Shown: positions 19,032 to 27,760, counted from the stretch's first letter. The stretch: DNA of 64,000 bases from Fidelibacterota bacterium (GCA_947476275.1 CANJPQ010000007.1:85252-149251); one strand, 5' to 3'. The notes: generated by a model not told the origin, from the sequence alone. Translations and numbers: made by a program.

Positions 19032-19634
19032 TGTGCGAGTCGGGCACGCACGACAGCGCAGAGGGATACGGAAAAGCACCTATGCCGATTATTGGTTTTC
19101 AAAGTGCAATTTAAGGTAGTTATTTTACTGTCCTCGCAAAATACGACTAAAACAGTGTGGATAAAATGGCGCGGTCGGGAGTTTTTTCCCTTTATTACAA
19201 ATTGGTCAGCGAATCCTGCCATTTAGTAACCTAATTGAACCTAGGTGTCGTATTTTTATTACGCCCAGGCCTCGGGTCACGGTCGCCGACAAGCGCCGGA
19301 GTGTACTGAATTATAGACATTCCGGCGCGATTTCGAGGCATTTGCTGCGCTGCAAATGTTGAGTTTTGCGTCCGCTTTGCTATAACCGCCGCCGAAAGCT
19401 GAAGGGCTGGCGCTCAGAGGCTTTCCTCGCATCGTTCTGAGTTCGTCGCCTACAGGCCGCCGTTGCTGCACGGGGAGCAGTCGCGCGCGCGCCGATCCCT
19501 CCCGATTTCTTGCTGCCGCCCCGACCGAAAACGTCGCCTGCCACAGTTAAGGCTCAATGCCGCCCTGTTGCAGACGGAGTTGCTCGGTAAATGAACTGCC
19601 GGGCCCACGGTACAACAGCAGTGAAATCTGCGGG
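19032..19634. other. Gene-free region with AT-rich segment and long leader of the glucan synthase
   Basis: About 600 bp between divergent rlmJ and the glucan synthase. 19080-19270 is much more AT-rich than its surroundings and contains no credible ORF. 19271-19634 is GC-rich again and holds a plausible promoter (listed separately) followed by a leader of about 240 nt before ATG 19635. I see no ribosomal or transfer RNA. The long leader could hold post-transcriptional control but I cannot assign a known riboswitch. Confidence 0.6.
19339..19386 (+). promoter_or_regulatory. Candidate sigma-70 promoter with overlapping inverted repeat
   Basis: TTGAGT (19359-19364) and TATAAC (19381-19386) are separated by 16 bp, a good sigma-70-like pair pointing at the glucan synthase. 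Directly upstream, CATTTGC (19339-19345) and GCAAATG (19352-19358) form a perfect 7-bp inverted repeat with a 6-bp spacer ending at the -35 box, a typical place for an operator. Both are read directly from sequence; function is inferred. Confidence 0.5.
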
Positions 19635-22292
19635 ATGAAAATGCGAATTCTGATTGCGCTCCTGGTTATCTGCGTCGGATCTGCGGCCTTCTGGGCCAAC
19701 ATGGACCGTCCGCTGGACGCACCGGATTGGAACGGCCAGATCAAGGGCGTTTCCTACAGTCCGTCACACCTGAAAGAGCACCCGAAGGATATTCCCGGCG
19801 GGATCTCCGAAGACATCATTCGCCGCGACATGGAGCAGCTCTCCCATGTCACGAAGCGCGTCCGTACCTACTCGGTGGACTACGGCCAAGACCGCATTCC
19901 TTACATCGCGAAGGACTACGGCCTGAAGGTCACCCTTGGCATCTACATGGACGAGAACCGCCAGAAGAACCAGGCGGACTTCGACAAGGCCGTACAGTCC
20001 ATCAAGGACAACCCGGGCGTTGTCGATCGTGTCATCATCGCCAACGAAGCGATCGGCGTGAAGCAGTCGCTGACGCCCGATGACGTCATCGCCTACATCC
20101 GCGACTTCAAGAAGGCCATCAACAACCGCAAGATCGAAGTCGGTACCACCGATGTGTGGCCGACCTGGCTCAATATCGCGGGCATGGACAAGGTCGCGAA
20201 GGAAGCCGACTTCGTCGGTATCCACATCCTGCCTTACTGGGATGGCGTGAAGATCGAGAAGACCCCGGACTTCGTCACTGACGTCTACAAGAAGGTCCAG
20301 GCCAAGTACCCGAGCAAGAAGATCGTGATCGGTGAAGTCGGCTGGCCGTCGGAAGGCCGCACCAAGCAGGGCGCGACCCCGTCATCGGCCAACCAGGCGT
20401 TCTTGCTGCGCACGTTCGCGAACATCGCCGACCAGCAGAACTACGATTACTACATGATCGAAGCCTTCGACGGCCCCTGGAAGGGTTCAGCCGATGAAGA
20501 AGGCGCCGTTGGCGCGTTCTGGGGCATCTTCGACGCCGATGGTCATGTGAAATTCAACTGGAGCGGCCCGCTGTCCACGTTCGCTCAGTGGAAGACGTTC
20601 GCGACCGTCGCCGCGGCCGCGACCTTCGTGATTGGCGCAGTCGTCCTTGCCTTGATGCCGGCCGTCGCCTTGCAGGGCTACTTCCTCGTCGCCTCTGTGG
20701 TTGGCTTGGTCGTGACCGGCGCGCTGTTCATCGCCGATGCCTCGTCGCTGAAGTATGTGGATTGGCATGCCCTGGGCGGCTTCATGTTCATCGTGCCCAC
20801 CGGCCTGTTCACGGCGATCCTGCTGCTGACGGAAAGCTCGGAGTGGGCGCTCAGCCTGTGGCGCAAGCGTCGCATTGCGCTGCCGACGGCCGCGCTTGGC
20901 TATGAGCCGAAGGTCTCGATCCATCTGCCGACGCACAACGAGCCGCCGCAGATGGTGATGCAGACCCTCAACGCGCTCGCGAAACTGACCTACAATAACT
21001 TCGAAGTCATCGTCCTGGACAACAACACCAAGGACGAGGGTGACTGGCGCCCGGTTGAAGCGCATTGCCGTACTCTTGGCGAACGCTTCCGCTTCTATCA
21101 TTTCGACAACATGAAGGGTTTCAAAGCCGGCGCCCTCAACAAGGCGCTCGAGCTGACGGACCCGGCGGTCGAATACGTCGCCGTGATCGACAGCGATTAT
21201 CAGGTCGCGCCGCACTGGCTCGATACCGCGATGCCTGGTTTCGCCGATCCGCAGGTCGCTATTGTTCAGGGCCCGCAGGACTACCGCGACGCGCACGAGA
21301 GCATGTTCAAGAAGTTCTGCTACGAGGAATACACCGGCTTCTTCCGGATCGGCATGGTGGAGCGTAACGAGCACAACGCAATCATCCAGCACGGCACCAT
21401 GTGCGTCGTGCGCAAGTCGGCGATGATCGAAGTCGGCGGCTGGGCGGAATGGTGCATCACCGAAGATACGGAACTGGGTCTGCGTCTTTTCGAGGCCGGC
21501 TATACCGCGCACTATACGCAGGAAAGCCTCGGTCGCGGTCTGATGCCCGACACGTATGCCGCCTTCAAGGGGCAGCGCTATCGCTGGGTCTATGGCGCCA
21601 TGCAGATCATGAAGCGCCATGCCAAGGAGATTTTCCTCGGCAAGTCCAAGCTGACGCTCGCACAGCGTTACCACTTCGTCGCCGGCTGGCTGCCGTGGTT
21701 CGCCGACGGTTTCGCGCTTGTGTTCGGCGTGTTGGCGCTGGTCTGGACCGCCCTGATGGCGATCGCGCCGCGCTACTTCGACGTGCCGCTTACCGCACTG
21801 TCGGGCGTCGCCCTGACCCTGTTCACGGTCAAGACGATCAAGACCATCTGGTTGCATCGGTCCAAGGTGGGCACCGGCTACGGCGGCTCCCTGGCCTCCG
21901 CAGTCACTGGCCTGGCCCTGGCCTACACGGTCGGCAAGGGCGTGCTGTTGGGTCTGTTCACGTCCTCCAGCCCGTTCCTGCGCACGCCGAAGTGCGAAGA
22001 CAGCGCGCCGTGGCATCATGCTCTGCGCATCGCCAAGATGGAGACGGCCCTGCTGATTGCCACCGTGGTTGCAATCTTCACGACCATCGGCGTGACCCAT
22101 GTCGACGATCCGGCGGAAGTGGTGTGGGCCATCGCACTCGGCGTGATGGCGATCCCGAACGCCTCGGCGGTTTTGGTGGCGCTGGGTTCGACCGTCAAGA
22201 TCGGCCGCCGCCCGCTGCCGGTGCTCGAAGGCGAACTCACCCCGGCGACTGTCCCGGTGTTCTCCACGGCCAAAAGCGACATCGCCACCTGA
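19635..22292 (+). CDS. GH17-GT2 fusion, NdvB-type beta-1,3-glucan synthase
   Basis: Membrane protein of 885 residues joining a periplasmic glycoside-hydrolase-17 domain to a processive family-2 glycosyltransferase. ATG 19635 starts a signal-anchor (ILIALLVICVGSAAFWA). GH17 spans about 35-310, with acid/base E138 (IIANEAIG) and nucleophile E234 (IGEVGWPSEG). TM helices follow (about 325-415), then cytosolic GT2 (about 430-690) with D519-x-D521 (VIDSDY), T609-E610-D611 and Q647-x-x-R650-W651, then more TM helices. In known NdvB/NdvC proteins the GT2 polymerises UDP-glucose to beta-1,3 glucan while the GH17 domain transglycosylates or branches it, giving cyclic periplasmic glucans. All catalytic positions are intact. 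It stands alone, with its own promoter region and terminator. Confidence 0.9.
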   Translation: MKMRILIALLVICVGSAAFWANMDRPLDAPDWNGQIKGVSYSPSHLKEHPKDIPGGISEDIIRRDMEQLSHVTKRVRTYSVDYGQDRIPYIAKDYGLKVTLGIYMDENRQKNQADFDKAVQSIKDNPGVVDRVIIANEAIGVKQSLTPDDVIAYIRDFKKAINNRKIEVGTTDVWPTWLNIAGMDKVAKEADFVGIHILPYWDGVKIEKTPDFVTDVYKKVQAKYPSKKIVIGEVGWPSEGRTKQGATPSSANQAFLLRTFANIADQQNYDYYMIEAFDGPWKGSADEEGAVGAFWGIFDADGHVKFNWSGPLSTFAQWKTFATVAAAATFVIGAVVLALMPAVALQGYFLVASVVGLVVTGALFIADASSLKYVDWHALGGFMFIVPTGLFTAILLLTESSEWALSLWRKRRIALPTAALGYEPKVSIHLPTHNEPPQMVMQTLNALAKLTYNNFEVIVLDNNTKDEGDWRPVEAHCRTLGERFRFYHFDNMKGFKAGALNKALELTDPAVEYVAVIDSDYQVAPHWLDTAMPGFADPQVAIVQGPQDYRDAHESMFKKFCYEEYTGFFRIGMVERNEHNAIIQHGTMCVVRKSAMIEVGGWAEWCITEDTELGLRLFEAGYTAHYTQESLGRGLMPDTYAAFKGQRYRWVYGAMQIMKRHAKEIFLGKSKLTLAQRYHFVAGWLPWFADGFALVFGVLALVWTALMAIAPRYFDVPLTALSGVALTLFTVKTIKTIWLHRSKVGTGYGGSLASAVTGLALAYTVGKGVLLGLFTSSSPFLRTPKCEDSAPWHHALRIAKMETALLIATVVAIFTTIGVTHVDDPAEVVWAIALGVMAIPNASAVLVALGSTVKIGRRPLPVLEGELTPATVPVFSTAKSDIAT

Positions 22293-22317
22293 ACGCGGCG
22301 AGCGCTTAACGATCAAT

Positions 22318-22346
22318 GGGCCCTCGGCATTCCGGGGGCCCTTTTT
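22318..22346 (+). terminator. Rho-independent terminator of the glucan synthase gene
   Basis: GGGCCC-T-CGG (22318-22327), loop CATT, then CCG-G-GGGCCC (22332-22341) followed by five T. The ten-position stem contains one G-T wobble. It starts 26 nt after the TGA at 22290. Confidence 0.92.
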
Positions 22347-23087
22347 CGTTCAGGCAAGACGATCTGCCGCCCAACGCAAACGCGTAGCGGCACACGGTCT
22401 TGCACTTGTAACCAGTTTCCCCGCCAGCGCCGTCGCGATGGCGCTGGTCGCCGTATCAGTGGTTCTCGCGCTGACCCTGACCATCCTCTCCGGTGCGGTG
22501 CTAGGTTTGGCTCACGCGCCTTCTGACCGCGATTGAATATTTGCGGTACGTGAGGTGGCTGCGGGTCTCCGTAGCGCGAACCGGCCCTCGCGGTGGGTGC
22601 TCCTCTGCGGGGCCTCCTTCTCAGGAAGCGGAGCTAACGAGCAATGCTAGCCTCGAACGTGAGCGGGAGGATTCCCAACTGCAGCCTGGCCATCGTGATG
22701 GCCGTTTGGATCCACATGCGGAGGCCGTCGTTCCACGCCATCAGCACCAGCTCCTGGAAGTAGGCGGCGCCTATAATTCAGAATTGCAATGCCCCAAAAG
22801 CCAACACCGCCCGGCTGATCCAGGGCGCGACTTGGCGGAAGGTGCGGTCCATCGGGAGGAACTTCGCGTTGGGTTCAAAAACCCAACGCCGCAAGCCCGG
22901 CGTTGTTGTTCCCCCGTCAAATCCATCTACCGCGGCGCTGCCACACTTGCGCAGCGGTTGAAAAGAGATTGCAAACCTCAGACCAAGTTATTGAAAGTAT
23001 GGTGTTTATGGTGCGTATCCGGTAGGGTTCGCTAGGTTCCGACCACCCAAACCACGCGCGCCTCGGCGCGATCAAACCGCTTGTCCA
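22347..23087. other. Gene-poor region with decayed coding sequence
   Basis: About 740 bp between the terminator and the methyltransferase gene. A 32-codon hydrophobic plus-strand frame at 22438-22536 (one TM-like segment, no ribosome-binding site) is the only candidate in the first 200 bp. The second half carries the broken minus-strand frame listed separately. A perfect 10-bp hairpin, GCGTTGGGTT / AACCCAACGC with loop CAAA, lies at 22866-22889. A plus-strand open frame at 22541-23035 has a composition unlike a protein and I do not accept it. Confidence 0.5.
22634..22987 (-). pseudogene. Remnant of a small membrane-protein gene, interrupted by TGA
   Basis: The minus strand is open from 22987 down to a TGA at 22780-22778 and then open in the same frame to TAG at 22634. 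The first part reads through GLRRWVFEPNAKFLPMDR and RTFRQVAPWISRAVLAFGAL; after the stop it continues as IIGAAYFQELVLMAWNDG and ends after LGILPLTFEASIAR. The sequence looks like real protein on both sides (amphipathic helices, a hydrophobic segment across the stop), with no good start codon at the upstream end. I do not recognise the family. It could equally be a chance frame; the case rests on protein-like composition across the stop. Confidence 0.3.
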
Positions 23088-24053
23088 GTGACGTCACCCC
23101 CGGAAGACAAATACAGGATTTGGGACACCTATTGGCGGGATAGCCGGTTGCGTACCGCCGGCGCCGACAATGCGGAGGTCAAGGCTGCGCTCGATTTGCA
23201 TTGGGGGCAGGTCGCTTCCCTGTTGCCGGCCGGGGCAACGATCCTCGACATCGCCTGCGGCAACGGCGCCGCCGCCCTGGCGGTCGCGCGGGCCGGCCAA
23301 CAGAGTGCCAAGGGATTCCGCATCGCGGCAGTCGATGCAGCCGCCATCGAGCCGGCGACCTATGTCAAACGTCATGCCCAGTTGCTTCGGACGATCGAAT
23401 TCCATGGCAATACGCGTATGGAAGAGCTGCCGTTTGCGGACGGCGCGTTTGATGCCGTGATCAGTCAGTTCGGGTTCGAGTATGGCGAAATGAGCAAGGT
23501 CGCGCAGGAAGTTGCTCGCGTCCTCAAGCCGAACGGCGTGATCTCCATGCTGGCGATGCCGGCCTCCGCGGGCGTCGTCGAGTCCGCCGGCAAGAAGGTC
23601 AAGCAGAGCAAATATCTGCTCACCGAAAGCAAGATTTTCGATGTTGCTTTGGTGGTGGCCCAGGCGCTGCACAACGTCGAGAGCAGCGGCAGTGGGCGCG
23701 ATACGCGGCAATACCTCGACCGCTTCAACGGCGAGGTGGAGCGTGTCATGTCACGCTTTGCGAACACCGACAGCGATATGATCATCGCGGTGGTCGTGGG
23801 GCTGCAGAAGGTTTTCACGGACCGCAAGTCGATGGACATCGCCCAGCAGATCGGCATCATCAACTTGCTCAAAAAGCGGGTGAGCGATCACATCTCGCGC
23901 ACCGAAGCGATGGTGCATGCGGCGTTGGGCGATGCCGCCCTTGTCGGCATGAAACGCAAGCTTACCGAAGTCGGAATCACGATCGCAGAGGCCAAGCCGA
24001 TCTCCGTTGGCACTCACGGTACGGTGGCCTGGCGCGTCAGCGGCCGGAAATAG
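23088..24053 (+). CDS. Class I SAM-dependent methyltransferase
   Basis: A 321-residue protein with a Rossmann-type methyltransferase core. Motif I is ILDIACGNGAAALAVARAG (about 52-70), motif II/III region GFRIAAVDAA, and motif IV/V ELPFADGAFDAVISQFGFEYG with a later EVARVLKPNGVISMLA, typical of the Methyltransf_11 group. The C-terminal third is helical and has no assigned function. The start is GTG 23088, the earliest sensible codon, without a convincing ribosome-binding site. It converges with the cysteine synthase gene, 12 bp apart. Substrate unknown. Confidence 0.85.
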   Translation: MTSPPEDKYRIWDTYWRDSRLRTAGADNAEVKAALDLHWGQVASLLPAGATILDIACGNGAAALAVARAGQQSAKGFRIAAVDAAAIEPATYVKRHAQLLRTIEFHGNTRMEELPFADGAFDAVISQFGFEYGEMSKVAQEVARVLKPNGVISMLAMPASAGVVESAGKKVKQSKYLLTESKIFDVALVVAQALHNVESSGSGRDTRQYLDRFNGEVERVMSRFANTDSDMIIAVVVGLQKVFTDRKSMDIAQQIGIINLLKKRVSDHISRTEAMVHAALGDAALVGMKRKLTEVGITIAEAKPISVGTHGTVAWRVSGRK

Positions 24054-24065
24054 CCGCGTTTCGCT

Positions 24066-25118
24066 CTAAAGCCACTCGGGCACCGGCAGGCCCTTGGTCC
24101 TCAGGAAAGCCGGATCGAACAGCTTGCTCTGATAGCGCGTCCCGGAATCCGCCAGGAAGGTCACGATCGTGTGGCCGGGCCCGAGTTTTTTCGCCAATCG
24201 GATTGCGCCGGCGATGTTGACGCCGGTGGACCCGCCCACGCATAGGCCTTCGTCCTTGATCAGGTCGAAGATGATCGGCAGGGCTTCTTCGTCCGCGATC
24301 TGGAACTGATCATCCACGTAGGCGCCTTCCAGGTTCTTCGTGATGCGCCCCTGGCCGATGCCTTCGGTGATGGAACTGCCCTCAGCCTTCAGAGTGCCGT
24401 GGGCATAGTAGTGGTACAGCGCGGCGCCCATCGGGTCGGCCAGCGCTACCTGGATGTCCTTGTTGCGCTGCTTTAGCCCAATCCCGACGCCGGCAAAGGT
24501 GCCGCCAGTGCCGACCGCGGACACGAAGCCATCGATCTTGCCGCAGGTTTGGTCCCAGATCTCCGCAGCGGTCTCGCGGATGTGGCCATCCCGGTTCGCC
24601 ACGTTGTCGAACTGGTTTGCCCAGATCGCTCCATGGGGCTCGGTGCGGGCAAGCTCCTCGGCGATGCGCTGGGAGACTTTGACATAGTGGTTCGGGTCGG
24701 CCGCAGGTACCGGCTTCACTTCGCGCAAATCTGCGCCCATGAGTTTCAGCAGGTCTTTCTTCTCGCGGCTCTGGCTGTCGGGAATGACGATGACGGTGCG
24801 ATACCCCTTGGCGTTGCCCACCACCGTGAGCCCGATCCCGGTATTTCCGGCCGTACCTTCCACCACGACGCCGCCCGGCTTCAGCAGCCCCTTAGCTTCC
24901 GCGTCTTCAATGATGAACTTCGCTGTGCGGTCCTTAATGGATCCGCCCGGATTGGCGTATTCAGCCTTGCCCAGGATCGTGCAGCCGGTTTCCTCGGACG
25001 CGCGGCGCAGCTTGATGAGCGGCGTATTGCCGATCGAGCCGATGGTCTCCGGGTATGCACCGCCGCGGGCGCCTTCGGGGGCGCGGAAGAGGGGGCGAAG
25101 AGTGGTCAAAAGCGGCAT
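24066..25118 (-). CDS. Cysteine synthase (O-acetylserine sulfhydrylase family)
   Basis: PLP enzyme of 350 residues making cysteine from O-acetylserine and sulfide, or a close relative. The PLP lysine is K62 in NPGGSIKDR; the substrate loop is EGTAGNTGIGL and the phosphate-binding loop is AVGTGGTFAG. The protein has a somewhat long N-terminus (about 22 residues before IGSIGNTPLIKL) and an active-site lid that lacks the usual SVEP-type segment (ALADPMGAALYHYY instead), which is found in a distinct branch beside CysK and CysM. ATG 25118 is preferred, with GGGAA 7 nt upstream; an open frame runs on to 25274 without support. Confidence 0.88.
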   Translation of the reverse strand: MPLLTTLRPLFRAPEGARGGAYPETIGSIGNTPLIKLRRASEETGCTILGKAEYANPGGSIKDRTAKFIIEDAEAKGLLKPGGVVVEGTAGNTGIGLTVVGNAKGYRTVIVIPDSQSREKKDLLKLMGADLREVKPVPAADPNHYVKVSQRIAEELARTEPHGAIWANQFDNVANRDGHIRETAAEIWDQTCGKIDGFVSAVGTGGTFAGVGIGLKQRNKDIQVALADPMGAALYHYYAHGTLKAEGSSITEGIGQGRITKNLEGAYVDDQFQIADEEALPIIFDLIKDEGLCVGGSTGVNIAGAIRLAKKLGPGHTIVTFLADSGTRYQSKLFDPAFLRTKGLPVPEWL

Positions 25119-25478
25119 CGGTTTTCCCGGAACGGAACCATGGCGGCGGGGATATAGCGTGCGGCGCGGCACCCTGCGGTGACAACAGGTGCCGGCCGCA
25201 AGGCGCTGGAAGGCCGGAGGATATATTTCTCCGGGTCCCCTGGCGACAGAGGATAGAATTCCGTTCCCGGCCACCGGGAGCGGCTACCCTGGATTTACGG
25301 CTCCGCCCCTGGGAAAGCAAAGAGTATGCCGAGGAGCGCCGCTGTGCGCTTGGCTCTCCATGCTTGGTTGGTCCCTCATGAAGGCCGCCGGGAGCAGTAG
25401 CGGCGCACTTATCTCAAAAATCCCTCGCTTGCGGTCGCAGGGCCTGTCACCGACACTTCGCCGGTACGGGGAGTTATA
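25119..25478. other. Divergent intergenic region with two hairpins
   Basis: A 360-bp region between the divergent cysteine synthase and hydrolase genes. It contains two neighbouring inverted repeats: CCGGAG (25214-25219) / CTCCGG (25229-25234), and CCGTTCCCGG (25261-25270) / CCGGGAGCGG (25274-25283, one T-G pair, 3-nt loop). I cannot match them to a known riboswitch. No credible ORF is present. Confidence 0.5.
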
Positions 25479-26441
25479 ATGTCCGCATCTTCCGCTGCGC
25501 CGTTCGTGTCGCGCTTCTATCGCAGCGCCGACGGTCTCGACCTTCATTATCGCGACTATGCTGGGCCGCCCGACGCACCGTTTACTGTGCTGTGCATTCC
25601 CGGCCTGACCCGCAACGCCCGCGATTTCGAGGTGCTGGCCCCCCATCTGGCGCAGCGCTATCGGGTGCTGTGCGTCGATCTCCGCGGTCGAGGCTTGAGC
25701 GCTTACGCCAAGGACCCCATGACCTACGTCCCGCCGACCTACGTGCGCGACGTCATGGCCTTGTTAAAGGCCGAGCGCCTACGGCGCGTGGCATTCATCG
25801 GCACCTCCCTCGGCGGACTGGTCTCTACCGTGCTGACGTCGATCATGCCGCAGCGGGTGTTGGGCATAATCGTCAATGACATCGGTCCCGAGATCGATGC
25901 CGCAGGTCTGAAGCGGATCGGCAGCTACCTCGGCAAAGCCAAGCCGATCCTATCCTGGGACGACGCAGCGGAGGCGATCAAGGCGATCGACGGGGTCATC
26001 TATCCCGACTACACGTCCGCCGATTGGCAGCGCATGGGGCGACGGCGTTTCCGCCAGGAGCCGGACGGCAGCTTTCGGGCCGACTACGACCTCGACATCT
26101 CCAAGCCCTTCGCCGGCACCAATGCGAACCCGGACCTATGGCCATACTTCCAGCGCCTGCGCGGCATCCCCGCGATGGTTCTGCGCGGCGCAAATTCCGA
26201 TCTGTTGGCCGCAGCGACGGTCGACCGGATGCGGCACGAGATCCCGGGACTGCAGGCCGTTGAGGTGCCGAACCGGGGCCACACCCCCAATTTGGATGAG
26301 CCGGTCGCACTTTCGGCCATCGACCGGTTCCTGGCCAATTTGCCGCACCGGAACGGGCCGTTCACCTCAATCGCCCGGACCCTGTCGGGGGTGGCGTTCA
26401 TGACCAAACTCGCACTGAAGGGCGCCGGCGGGTCGGCCTGA
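25479..26441 (+). CDS. Alpha/beta-hydrolase
   Basis: A 320-residue alpha/beta-hydrolase-fold protein. The oxyanion strand is VLCIPGLTRNARDF (about 39-52) and the nucleophile elbow is FIGTSLGG with Ser110. The acid is probably in the ANSDLLAAATVDRM segment and the base is the His of NRGHTPNLDEP near residue 268. No signal peptide, so cytoplasmic. ATG 25479 has GGGGAG upstream. The family is too broad to assign a substrate; esterase, lactonase and C-C hydrolase are all possible. Confidence 0.88.
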   Translation: MSASSAAPFVSRFYRSADGLDLHYRDYAGPPDAPFTVLCIPGLTRNARDFEVLAPHLAQRYRVLCVDLRGRGLSAYAKDPMTYVPPTYVRDVMALLKAERLRRVAFIGTSLGGLVSTVLTSIMPQRVLGIIVNDIGPEIDAAGLKRIGSYLGKAKPILSWDDAAEAIKAIDGVIYPDYTSADWQRMGRRRFRQEPDGSFRADYDLDISKPFAGTNANPDLWPYFQRLRGIPAMVLRGANSDLLAAATVDRMRHEIPGLQAVEVPNRGHTPNLDEPVALSAIDRFLANLPHRNGPFTSIARTLSGVAFMTKLALKGAGGSA

Positions 26442-26448
26442 GCGCACT

Positions 26449-26460
26449 CTTATATATAAG
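26449..26460. promoter_or_regulatory. 12-bp perfect palindrome, possible BioR-like operator or -10 region
   Basis: CTTATATATAAG reads identically on both strands and lies 60 bp before the aminotransferase start. Its core TTATATATAA fits the alphaproteobacterial BioR consensus TTATMKATAA as I recall it. An AT-rich palindrome can also simply be a promoter element. Confidence 0.35.
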
Positions 26461-26519
26461 TCCGTGCCGCGGATTTAACGTCTTGATATTACGTACTATT
26501 CAACCGCTACGGGCATGCC

Positions 26520-27707
26520 ATGCGCAATGAAGCTCGGTTCGACCTCCCCCGCCGCATGCTGCTCGGGCCGGGGCCATCGGACGTGCACCCGCGTGTTTTG
26601 GGCGCAATGTCCCAGCCAACGATCGGCCACCTCGATCCGGCGTTCGTGTCCTTGATGGAGGAAATCAAAGACCTCCTGCGCTACGCGTTTCGTACCACGA
26701 ATGCGTTCACGATCCCCATTTCCGGCCCCGGGTCGGCGGGGATGGAGGCGTGCTTCGTCAATCTCCTGGAACACGGCGATACCGCGATCGTGTGCGTCAA
26801 CGGCGTCTTCGGAACGCGCATGCGGGAAAACGTGGAGCGTTGCGGTGCGTGCGCCGTCGTGGTCGAGGACGCCTGGGGTTCGCCGATCGATCCTGACAAG
26901 GTGGCGGCGGCGCTGAAAGCCAATCCCGGCACAAAAGTGCTGGCCTTCGTCCATGCGGAAACATCCACGGGCGTGCGGTCCGACGCTGCCGCGCTGTGCG
27001 CGCTTGCCAAGCAGCACGGCGCTTTGACGATTGTGGATACGGTCACCGGGCTTGGCGGCATTTCGGTGGACGTGGACGCCTGGGGTGCCGACGCCGTTTA
27101 TTCCGGATCGCAGAAGTGCCTCTCGGTACCGCCCGGCCTCTCACCGCTAACCTTCGGCCCGCGCGCTGTCGCCGCGGTGAAAGCGCGCAAGACGAAGGTG
27201 CAAAGCTGGTTCCTCGATCTTTCCTTGCTCATGGGGTACTGGGCCGGGGAGGGCGGACGCAGCTATCACCACACGGCCCCGATCAACGCCCTCTACGGTC
27301 TCCACGAGGGTCTGCTCATGCTGCGCGAAGAGGGGCTCGAACACGCATGGGCGCGTCACGCGCGCATGTCGGCCGCCTTCGTCGCCGGGGTCGAGGCCAT
27401 GGGTCTGGCTATGCAGGTCGACGCCGACGTGCGGCTTCCCCAGCTCAACGTGGTGAAGGCCCCTTCGGGTGTGGACGAGGCTGCGATCCGGCGGGACATG
27501 CTCGGTCTGGCCGATGTCGAGATCGGCGGCGCCTTGGGCGCATGGGCGGGGAAAGCGTGGCGGATCGGGCTGATGGGGCAGAGTGCGACGCCCCGGCATG
27601 TGCTCGGATGTCTCGGCGCCCTCGAAGGCGCGCTCGCCGCTGCGGGGGTCAAGATTCCGGCCGGGGCCGGCGTCGTCGCCGCCCGGCGGGTTCTCGACGG
27701 CGCGTAG
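26520..27707 (+). CDS. Class V aminotransferase, alanine/serine-glyoxylate type
   Basis: PLP-dependent aminotransferase of 395 residues. GPGPSDVHPRVLGAM near residue 17 is the family N-terminus. The PLP lysine is K199 in YSGSQKCLSVPPGL, which is diagnostic of the alanine-glyoxylate/serine-glyoxylate aminotransferase group. The Asp binding the pyridine nitrogen is in TIVDTVTGLGG, and AETSTGVRSD is the usual cofactor/substrate loop. It probably transfers amino groups from alanine or serine to glyoxylate. It has its own terminator 25 bp downstream and a palindrome upstream. Confidence 0.92.
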   Translation: MRNEARFDLPRRMLLGPGPSDVHPRVLGAMSQPTIGHLDPAFVSLMEEIKDLLRYAFRTTNAFTIPISGPGSAGMEACFVNLLEHGDTAIVCVNGVFGTRMRENVERCGACAVVVEDAWGSPIDPDKVAAALKANPGTKVLAFVHAETSTGVRSDAAALCALAKQHGALTIVDTVTGLGGISVDVDAWGADAVYSGSQKCLSVPPGLSPLTFGPRAVAAVKARKTKVQSWFLDLSLLMGYWAGEGGRSYHHTAPINALYGLHEGLLMLREEGLEHAWARHARMSAAFVAGVEAMGLAMQVDADVRLPQLNVVKAPSGVDEAAIRRDMLGLADVEIGGALGAWAGKAWRIGLMGQSATPRHVLGCLGALEGALAAAGVKIPAGAGVVAARRVLDGA

Positions 27708-27731
27708 CAAACCCGCATAGACAAAGAAAAA

Positions 27732-27760
27732 CCCGCCGAGCATGACACTCGGCGGGCTTT
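27732..27760. terminator. Rho-independent terminator after the aminotransferase
   Basis: CCCGCCGAG (27732-27740), loop CATGACA, CTCGGCGGG (27748-27756), then CTTT; an A-rich run precedes the stem, so it could work on both strands. Perfect 9-bp stem. Confidence 0.85.

Noticed and set aside
19155..19195. GGGA-T-run-TCCC as a terminator
   Set aside because: Only a 4-bp stem with an all-T loop; no gene ends nearby on either strand.
20487..22316. Long antisense frame over the glucan synthase
   Set aside because: His/Arg/Asp-rich shadow of a well-supported gene.
22438..22536. 32-codon hydrophobic ORF downstream of the terminator
   Set aside because: One TM-like segment but no ribosome-binding site; the frame stays open upstream to the terminator, so the ATG has no special support.
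22541..23035. 164-codon plus-strand open frame after the glucan synthase
   Set aside because: No ribosome-binding site, Arg/Pro/Glu-rich composition typical of a GC-rich shadow frame, and it opposes the more protein-like broken minus-strand frame.
25119..25478. SAM or cobalamin riboswitch before cysteine synthase
   Set aside because: None of the conserved boxes I know for these riboswitches can be found; only generic hairpins.
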